Source: Cynocephalus volans (lineage: Eukaryota; Chordata; Mammalia; Dermoptera; Cynocephalidae). From it: a DNA stretch of 64,000 bases. Positions within the stretch are counted from its first letter, which is position 1; each line of letters begins with the position of its first letter. The stretch is taken from positions 157,096,369 through 157,160,368 of the forward strand of contig NC_084463.1 in NCBI RefSeq assembly GCF_027409185.1. Direction: 5' to 3'. The translations under genes and the position numbers were made by a program. Below the pieces are notes generated by a model, which saw only the letters and a list, made by a program, of their open reading frames with translations, was not told the DNA's origin and ran no database searches. This document shows, piece by piece, positions 56,069 through 64,000 of this stretch.

Positions 56069-56550
56069 AAAGTGTTGACCTAAAAGAAACGGAGGCCAGA
56101 TACATATAGCAAGGATTTACTGAGCCAGCATTATGATTGCAACCAGGGAAACGTATAGGTCAGGTCACCCTAAGAAATGTGCTCTGAAGAGGCCAGCAGA
56201 GCTTAGTATTTTATAATCACAGAGGGGGGAAGGATCAAACGAGAGAGAGAGAGAGGACAGCCCTGTGTAATCACTTCATCAGGGTTTCTATTGGTGTACA
56301 TAAGGTATAGATTTGGGATGGTAACTAGGTTACAGCTCACATGCAGGGATCTAGGGGAAGAGTTATAAGAAGCATCTCTGGTTATTTTATGGCTTCCTGG
56401 TGCCATTATACCCGCTTCTAAGTAACATGGTCTTATGCTAACATTTTCCAGGACAGATGGATGATGGGACTGCTGGCTTATTTCAAATCTCCCAAGACAC
56501 TATAATTTAGCTGCCCTGATCAGAGCAGATTTTTTTCTTTTTTTATCAAA
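56069..56550 (-). mobile_element. Endogenous retrovirus-type solo LTR, copy B
   Basis: The reverse complement aligns along its length with 58110-58578, sharing blocks such as CCATCCCAAATCTAT and CTGATGAAGTGA. No gag, pol or env sequence adjoins it. It carries a GA-dinucleotide run near 56239-56254. Confidence 0.75.
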
Positions 56551-57748
56551 GGATTTGGCTTTTCTGAAAAGATTTCCAGAAGTCATACATGTTTCTACTG
56601 CACAAAAAATACGGTTTGGGTCACAAATGTTAGATTTACCCAGTTTTTACAAACACAAGCAGTGGGTCAAGTGGTGGAGGGGTGGGGGGGGACTTGTAAC
56701 TGAGGACCACTGGGGCTACCAGGGGGCGAATCAGTTGAGAGTCACACACAATGAGTTCTTAGGAGTTTGTAAGGAAGATACTTGAACAGTTAAACTCATT
56801 TAATTTAAAAAGCAGGAAGGGAAGATATAATTTTTTAAAAAGGTAAATAAAATGAGTAATCTAACATTCCTGATTCTCTATACTAGCTGGGGTGGGGTGC
56901 AGTGCAAGGCAGGAGAAAGAGAAAAGAAAGCGTGGTTAGAGGGAAAGAGGGATGAGGAAAGATAAAGGGGGAGGGAAAGAGACCGGCAGGAAGTGGCCCA
57001 GGAGGTCCTGCAGTGTTAGTGCACAGGAGCTCACACCTGGCTCACTTAGCCTTCCTGTGAGGTCTGTGGTCCTGGAATTGGCTTATTCATTGTTTATGGC
57101 TCTTCAACTGATTTTTATCTTTTCACTTTCAGAGGCTGGCCACAGCCACACAGCAGCCTGAATGGACTGGGGTGGTGTTGTCCCCATGGCCTGGGGAAGG
57201 TGACTGAGGGGCCACAGCTGCTAAAGGAAACACCTTTGAAGAAGACTGATTTGAGAACAGGGGCCTCCTTTTGTCCTCTTGCTAATGAGCCTACCAGCTT
57301 GTGTAGCCTAAAACAGAAGTGACACCTGCTGGGCACAGTAGTAACAGCTAGGACATCCCCTTTCCTGTTGCCTGCTCTCTTACTGGCCCAGGGCAGCCTG
57401 GGGACCGGGGGACTGGGAGGGTGCAGCTTCTAGAATAACCTGGTCCCTTGGGAAGGCTGACGTGGCACCCTGAATGTCATTATGGGAGAGGGCGCTACAT
57501 CACCACTGGAGAGGATCCTTGAAGGAGAGGCAGCAAAACTAGGAGAAGGGGCAGAGGGGAGGCTGAGGACCTGCAGGAGGCTGCCTGGGGATCTAGGGCT
57601 GCTGTCGGCAGGGAAGCCAGGAGGTCGGCTGCTCTTGGGGTTCTGCTGACCCCTCTCATGGTGTGACTTTGAGCTAGTCCATTCTCTTCCCTGGGCAAAC
57701 CAGGGGATGAGACTTCAGAGCCCTTCTGTTCTGGACTGCCCAGCTTTA

Positions 57749-58090
57749 ACTCTTTTTTTTTTTTTCTTTAATTGTAGTAAAATATACATAAAATTTTAAC
57801 CATTTTTGGGTGTACAGTTCAGCGACATTAGATACATTCACTGTTGTGCAACCATCACCAACATCCATCTCCAGAACTTTTTCATCTTCCCCAGTGAAAA
57901 CGCTGACTACACCCAAGAAACTCCTCCCCATCCCCTGGCAACCCCAGGCTTTCTGTCTCTATGCATCTGACCACTCTAGGAACCTCATATAAAAGCAAGC
58001 ACACAGTATTTATCCTTTTGTGCCTGGCTTGTTTTACTTCGCATAATGTCCTCCAGGTCCATCCACACTGAACATATGTCAGAAGACGCT
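57749..58090 (-). mobile_element. L1 3'-end fragment
   Basis: T run at 57752-57764, then GTAAAATATACATAAAATTT, GTGTACAGTTCAG and GCATAATGTCCTCCAGGTCC, as in the other L1 copies. It is interrupted at its right end where LTR copy A and its flank begin. Confidence 0.75.
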
Positions 58091-58109
58091 GATTCCCTCT
58101 CTTTCCTTC

Positions 58110-58578
58110 TGATAACCAAAAAATCTGCTCTGACCCGGTCAGCTAAATTGTAATGCCTTGAGAGATCTGGGATAACTCAGTAGTCACGTCCACCTATCCT
58201 GGAAAACATTGTCATAAGACTCTTTTTTCTCAGAAGCACACAGGATGGCACCAGAAAGCCATAAAATAACCTAGAATGCTTCTTGGGACCCTTACCCTAG
58301 ATCTCTGCATGTAGGATGTAAACGAGTGACCATCCCAAATCTATGCTTCATGTACAACCAATAGAAAACCTGATGAAGTGACTAGGCGGGGCTGTCTTCT
58401 CTCTCATTTGACCCTTCCCCCTTTCTTGTGATTATAAAGTGCTATGCTCTGCTGGCCTCCTCGGGGCACTTCTCAGGGCGACCTGACCTACGTGTTTCCC
58501 AGTTGCAATTGTCATACCGTCTCAATAAATCCTATGCTTTATATGTTTGGCCTCAGTTTCTTTCAGGTCAGCACTTTG
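58110..58578 (+). mobile_element. Endogenous retrovirus-type solo LTR, copy A
   Basis: LTR organisation is visible: TATAAA at 58433-58438, AATAAA at 58524-58529 about 90 bp later, and a T-rich end. No viral coding region is present. The family was not named. Confidence 0.75.
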
Positions 58579-59939
58579 AAACTGCCTGGCGGCACCTGGA
58601 GCCCAGATGCTCACAAAGCGGCAGTGTCTTGCACACCTGCACACACCTGCAGACACACCCATCCAACCCACCTTGGCCAGCCAGTCTCAGAAACTCAGAA
58701 ACGTGCCCACGCTCACAGCCCATGTGGCCACTCAGCCAGACGCAGCCTTGCACGTGTGGCACACATAGAAATACACACGGCAGAACATGCAAGCTGTGGC
58801 TATGGCCTCAAGATTTCCTCCCTCCGAGCCTTTCCCTTTCCATCCCCTGTGTCTGTTCTGGAGGCACCCCCTGGAGCCCAGGAGCTGAGGAGGTGGGGGG
58901 CAGGTTGGCCTCCGTGACTCCTTTTCCTTGGTCCTGATTCACCCAGGCCACCCCTGTACTACAGGCACTGAGTGGGGAGGACAGAGCCAGGCCCACCTAA
59001 GGGTCTTCCAGCCAATGACAAGCGGTGAAGTGAGCCACCTAAGGACTGGGTCAGAAAACCCCAGAGCTTGTGGACAGGGCTCTATAGGTGAAAAGAGACG
59101 GGTAAGACTGTGCAGGCCCTTGGGAAGCAAGCTGGGCTCCTGGGGCTGGGTGGCCTCCCCTGGGTCTGCACTTCTGTGCTGTTAGGGAGTCTCAGCAATG
59201 TGGGGCCTCAGATTCCAACAGAAACCTGATGTACCGGCAGACAGCTTTGTATGGAATACTGGCTGGGGTCACATGACCAGTCCTGTCTGGGCCTTTGCTC
59301 AAGGACCCAGGGGCCAGCCAAAAGTTAAGACTCAGAGAGGTTAAGCCACTAACTCAAGGTCACACAGCTCAATGTGACTAAGGTTGGATCAGAATCTAGG
59401 TTTGACTTTGACTACAAAGCTGCTTGTGGCCACTCAGCAGTCACCCCAGGGTAGCCACTTCTGGGCCAGAGAGGAGGCAGTGGACCTCCTAGGTGGTCAT
59501 GGGGGATCCTCACCATGAGGCCGGTCATTATCCCAAGCAGCCAAATTTCCAACTGCTGGAAGCCTGGGCTGTGGAGGACAGGAGGGCGGTTCTTGGGCCT
59601 CACAACGGAGTCTCAGGGCATGCAGGAGGTCCCACCCTCAGCTAGCCCTGATGTACCCAGAAGCATCCTCCCAGGGGTATGCGTGCCAAGCCCTGTGACC
59701 CCTCACCCCCCCCGAGCGAGTCAAAGGTGGCACTCGAGGTCTCTTGTTGGGTCTCGGAGCAGAGTTGGGTGAAGCTGCTGCAATCAAAACAACACCCCCA
59801 AACATGAGCTCCCAGGGCAGTGACAGGCTGTATTCATAGTGTGTCCTCAGAGGCTGGCACAGAGCCAGCACTTGGTCGTAGGTGTGAATGAGTAGGCAGG
59901 AGCCAAGCCTCCACAGCCCCTGAGACAGGGGCATGAACC

Positions 59940-60040
59940 AATTTCCTGGTGAGGAAATGGAGGCTCAGAGGGTGGCAACACCTGCCCAGTTACAGAATTT
60001 GTAGTGGCAGAGCTGGGATTTGAACCCGGGTCTGTCTTGT
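59940..60040 (-). mobile_element. MIR SINE fragment
   Basis: GAGGAAATGGAGGCTCAGAG and GAGCTGGGATTTGAACCC are the usual reverse-oriented MIR core. Confidence 0.65.
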
Positions 60041-60524
60041 GTGTGATATTCCCATTCCCTCAGGATACAGCTTCATCTCAGCCCTGCCTCGGTCCCTGGA
60101 AACCCCCGAGGGGCTCAGCTAGGTCCCCAGAGCCCCAGCCCTGCCCCTAGTCCCACTAAGCACTCCTCATATAGCGGTCAGTTGGGGAGGGGGTGTCGCT
60201 CCGGAGCCAGCCTGCCTGGGATGGAACCTGAGCCGCCACTTAGGAGCCAGGGAGCCCCAGACAAGACTGCAGCCCTCTCCACTCTGTTTTCTCATCAGTG
60301 AATAGGAACCGCAAATGCCCATCTCACGGGTTGATGGGGGCAGGTAAAGCACTTAGAAGGGGCCTGGAGTCCAGCAAGTGCTTCCCAGCCAAGCACTTAC
60401 ATGAGCTGCCCTGATGTGCACCCTCCCCGAGAGTCCACTTAGTGCCTGCCAAAGGTGGGCTTGCAGGTGTGGGGCACAAGAATGAAGATGTGTCTCTGCC
60501 TGTCTCTGTCAAGTCCTGACCAAG

Positions 60525-60630
60525 CCTGAGGTGTTTCCCAGGACAGGTGAACGTGACTACTGACTTATCCCAGATCTCCCAGGACACTGTAATTTAGCTG
60601 ACCTTGTCAGAACAGATTTTTTGGTTATAA
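60525..60630 (-). mobile_element. LTR fragment, copy C (5' end only)
   Basis: The reverse complement matches the first 100 bp of copy A, including AACCAAAAAATCTG and GTCAGCTAAATT. The rest of the LTR is absent. Confidence 0.7.
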
Positions 60631-60659
60631 GAAGGGAAGAGAAGGAATCCGCATCATGT

Positions 60660-60750
60660 TTCTTCCTTAAAAAGGAATGAAATTCTGACACATGTTGCAA
60701 CATGGATAAACCTTGAGGATGGTATGCTGAGTGAAACAGGAGGGGCTGGT
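60660..60750 (+). mobile_element. L1 fragment in opposite orientation
   Basis: GAAATTCTGACACATGTTGC and AACCTTGAGGATGGTATGCT are the reverse complement of the L1 segment found at 58030-58085 and 24750-24790. Confidence 0.65.
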
Positions 60751-61149
60751 AATTTTTCTCCCACCCACGAGACACAGCATGGGAAGAAGGGTTTTTGGTC
60801 ATTCCCCAAAAAATAGGGAATGTTCCAGATCAGTCAGGAAAAGGGTGGAGCAGGGAACGGAGCAGGCTGCTGGGGGCTCCGATGGTCTGGGTCCACCCTT
60901 GCTGACTCCTTACACTTTGCTGGAGATGGGGGTGGGGGAGGTATGCTTCAGAGGACACCCCGAGAAATTCCTGCCTCTCTCCCTCTCCCAGGTGGAAGGA
61001 TAAAACAGGAATCCATGTCCAGCACTCAGACGCTCCTTCCCATCCTCTCCCTGGCGTCTCTCATAGGAGACCACCCAAACATGAACCATACCCTCTAAGC
61101 CCAAGGATGAAGGCCCTGCCTTCCAAGGGTCCCAAGAAGGTCTTATTAC

Positions 61150-61290
61150 TTCGCCCCATTTTCAGCCTCAGTCTCCTCATCTACAAAATGGGCTAACAAT
61201 ATGACCCACCTTATAAGGCTGTTAAGAGAATTAAATTAGTTACCACATCCAAACCCTCAGAACAGTGGCTGGTCAATAACTATGGGCTGC
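61150..61290 (+). mobile_element. MIR SINE fragment
   Basis: CCTCAGTCTCCTCATCTACA, AAATGGGCTAACAATA and the later GGCTGGTCAATAACTATG follow MIR order. Confidence 0.6.
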
Positions 61291-62239
61291 ATTACTATGA
61301 TGCAGCCTCTGGCAGTAGCACTGGCCACGCCCATCCAGTTTGGGTCAGGCCCCGAGGGCCACCTAGAGGGAGAGTCCTAGGGAAGGGGGCTCAGAGGTCT
61401 GCTGGATCTTGGATCATCCCACAGCTCTTAGAGCTTCAACCCAAAGGGCACCAGAGCTGGGAAACTCCTCATCCTCTCCAAGGAGCTGTGGGCAGCGGGT
61501 TCATCACCCCCATGGGTACAGGGCTTTGTTGCCCATGGTAACTGGGCACCCAGGCACCCAGCACCATCCCCATCGTGTGCCCAGGACAAAAGCACTCTAA
61601 TCCCCTTTACACTGGGGGAAGGACATGTCCGAGGTCAGAGAATGAAGCCAGACCAGCTCAATCTGTAAAGACAACATACAGATAAATCCTAATGGCTCCC
61701 ACCGGTGTGCCTGCATCCGCAACATCTCTTGCCCTCTGCCCTGGCACTTCAGGGCCCACTTGAGTGGTTCTTCTGAGTGGCCTCTCCTAGGGGAGGACAG
61801 GTCCCATCATCCCTTCTCTTGGCCTCTACTCTTCTCCTGGGAGGCTCTGCCTTTGTCCTTTCCATTAGGGATCCTTTTAAATGTCCACCACATTCTGTTC
61901 GCTTCCCTGCTCTTCCCTCCATAGCTCCCCCTCCTCTTCCTTCCAAGGACACAAACATCCAGCAGGAGCCAGCCCCGGCTGCCTCTCACCCTCGCTGCGG
62001 CCCCTCTCTCATGGCTCTCTCCTGCAGCCCCGCTGCATTCTTGGGATACAGGAAGTACCGTCCCATCTCTGAGCCTTTGCTCTAGCAGATCCCTCTGCCA
62101 TGTACTCTCTCCCTGTAGATGTTTTGTTCGCAGCGACATCTCCAGAGGTTAGAATAGAGTGGCACATAGGAGATGCTCTTTGACAGACTTAATGATTCAG
62201 TCATTAAAGAATGAATGAATGACTGAAAGAAACAGCTAA

Positions 62240-62470
62240 GTGGCTGTGTAGGCAGTGTAGCATGCAGTTAAGAGCATGGCTGTGGATTCCAATCCCAGAC
62301 ATGCCACTTAATTTCAAGTGACTTTGCCTCTCTGAGCCTCAGTTTTTATATCTGTAAAGTGGGAGTAACAATAATAGTGCCTGCCTGATAGGGCTATCTT
62401 GAAGGCTAAAAGAGAGAATCACTGAAGCAAGTGCCAAATCAAAACCTGGCACATAGTAGATGCTCAGTGA
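62240..62470 (+). mobile_element. MIR SINE, nearly complete
   Basis: Contains GTTAAGAGCATGGCTGTGGA, the core, CTCTGAGCCTCAGTTT, then ATCTGTAAAGTGGG and the 3' phrase GGCACATAGTAGATGCTCAG, in consensus order. Confidence 0.8.
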
Positions 62471-64000
62471 ATGGCCTTTTATACTTATGGCCAACAGCCT
62501 CTGGGCCTTGCCCCTCCCTGGCTTGCTCTGAGAGTCTCAGGCTGCCTACGACACTTAGACAAACTTGGCCCAGGGCCCAGAGCACTCTCCCCCGGGCACA
62601 CAGCTTTGTGTCCCAGGATGGCCATAGGCTGACTTCATGGCACAGGAACTCTGGGAATTTCCTGGCAGGAAGGCTCTGTTGCCTGGACATGAGAACAGCT
62701 GATGGGCAGCCGGGTGAGAGCTGGCTGCTGGAACTCAGCCTTGGCAAGATGGCTGCCTCACCCCCACCTGAGTGCCCGGGCCTGGGTGGAGCGCCTGGGG
62801 TCTGGGCTCAGGGCACAGGGCTGGTCCAACTGCATAGGGCACTGGGCTGGTCCAACCCCTGGTCTGCCCTGCAGGGCCATCATAGACAAAGTCTGGGGTC
62901 CCCCACCCCAGCCAACTCACAGTCCCCTTGGCCTGAACAGACCAGGTATTTCTGGCAACTCCAGCCCAGTGTCTGGGGCCCTGAGGGAGCTAAGAGATGG
63001 CCTAAAGCAATCCTTTTCTATTACAGACAGGGCCGGAACAAGACAAGGTCATCCAGCAAAGGGATAGCTGTGCCATGGTCTTCCCACTGCACTCTACAGT
63101 TTGCAGGGCACATTCACACTTAAGAGCCAGCAACATTTACTGAATTCAAACTACTACAGAGCAGCCCTGGGCCACGAGCTGAAGGCATGCTCTGTCCTCA
63201 GGCAGCTTCACAGACAAAGAAACTAGGCTTAGAGGAAGGACATGCGTGGCTGGCAGGAAGCACAGATTTTTTTTAAAAAAACAGACCTTATTGGACCTGA
63301 ATCAATAAGAAAACTGTCAGGTGGAAGTCTCAGGATATCAAGCTGAATGTAAGTTAGGAATCTCATGCTGGGATGGCCCCCAGCATGGGCCTGGCAGGAA
63401 AAAGCGGTAAGAAATGCTCTCTGTAGTCCATCTCCTCACCCGCCCACTCCTGTCCTGCAGGTTGAAAAAGGCCAGAACAGGCATCCTTAAGACCTTTGAA
63501 GGGAGGCTGGTGCTCGGCCAGGCTGTGGGGGAGGGCTCTGGCCCTCACAGCCGCCACGCCCTGGCAGAGACGCACACATATGACCGACCGCACTCCTAAG
63601 TGCGTGCAGGCACCTGCACACTCACTGGCCCCACGCTGTGCTGTCCCCTTGGGCTAGCGCCCAGCTCCTCGTTACCCTTGGACATGGCTTTCTGTCAGTT
63701 TTTAGAGTTTCAGGAGGCTTCTCATCCTAACCCTTCAGCCTCCTAGGGTGGAATTGGGGAAGAGACACTATTTTTCCTAAAAGAGTCTAGCGAAGATTGC
63801 CCAACCCATGGGAGAAGGCAGTGGGCTGAGAGCAGGCGGCCGTGGCAACAGGGATGCTGACAGGCCCCAGACAGGACAGAATCTCCTCTGCTACCTAAAG
63901 TTCCACCATTACGGATTCACCCCCTCTGGTCTCGAAGACCTTCCTGGTACCCAATGTAGTCAACTTAGAATTTTGGATGGTCAAGCATAATGCACCTTGG

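Larger units (their letters stand above)
55723..64000 (-). other. FADS3: FADS3 intron 1, partial (at least 8.3 kb)
   Basis: No CpG island or HPGG-encoding exon is visible to the right of exon 2, so exon 1 lies beyond the window. Content: two inverted LTR copies and a third fragment (56069-60630), L1 pieces (57749-58090 and 60660-60750), and MIR copies near 59320-59410, 59940-60040, 60215-60385, 61150-61290 and 62240-62470. The rest is unique-looking. Confidence 0.75.

Noticed and set aside
56069-58578. A complete endogenous provirus bounded by the two LTRs
   Set aside because: The LTRs face opposite directions and the 1.5 kb between them has no retroviral coding frame.
55723-64000. FADS3 exon 1 within the window
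   Set aside because: No CpG island, no HPGG-encoding sequence and no GEDAT-type exon end on the - strand were found, so exon 1 is placed outside.

Overview
This window is mammalian nuclear DNA carrying two members of the fatty acid desaturase (FADS) cluster. FADS2 lies on the + strand with all 12 coding exons (15,266–43,779). FADS3 lies on the - strand with exons 12 to 2 present (49,827–55,722); its first exon is beyond the right edge. The genes are tail to tail, and about 4.1 kb separates their poly(A) sites. Interspersed L1, L2, MIR, MER20-like and MaLR-like repeats, GT–AG introns and a CpG-island promoter all point to a placental mammal. No Alu was seen. The young-looking SINE is tRNA-Ile-like, which argues against an anthropoid primate and fits what I recall of the dermopteran (colugo) SINE type; that lineage guess is weak.

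Layout: 1–14.5 kb is upstream intergenic DNA with repeats and no convincing gene; FADS1, expected divergently upstream, is not reached. A CpG island (about 14.54–15.96 kb) holds the FADS2 promoter, 5' UTR and exon 1. FADS2 then runs through a 7.2 kb intron 1, a 2.5 kb intron 2, exons 3 and 4 separated by only 95 bp, three further long introns (4, 5 and 7), and a compact 3' block of exons 8–12 between 41.7 and 43.8 kb. Its 3' UTR ends near 45.37 kb. The intergenic stretch 45.4–49.5 kb has no coding signal but contains a G-run, GATA-like sites and a small CpG pocket. FADS3 follows on the - strand. From 55.7 kb to the end is part of FADS3 intron 1, with three related LTR pieces (two full-length and inverted to each other), L1 fragments and MIRs.

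FADS2 reads as an intact 444-residue front-end desaturase: an N-terminal cytochrome b5 domain with HPGG, then three histidine boxes HDYGH, HFQHH and QIEHH. FADS3 keeps the same boxes (HDLGH, HFQHH, QIEHH) over the 374 residues visible. The two genes share exon phases and ten identical exon lengths, direct evidence that they are duplicates. FADS2 performs the rate-limiting delta-6 step in long-chain polyunsaturated fatty acid synthesis; FADS3 is the less-studied paralogue linked to sphingoid-base and trans-vaccenate desaturation.

I found no new biochemical system. The most notable items are a symmetric NF-Y/GC promoter element, a near-identical 97-bp duplication inside FADS2 intron 4, a 43-bp VNTR in FADS3 intron 7, inverted LTR copies, and palindromes at both poly(A) sites.
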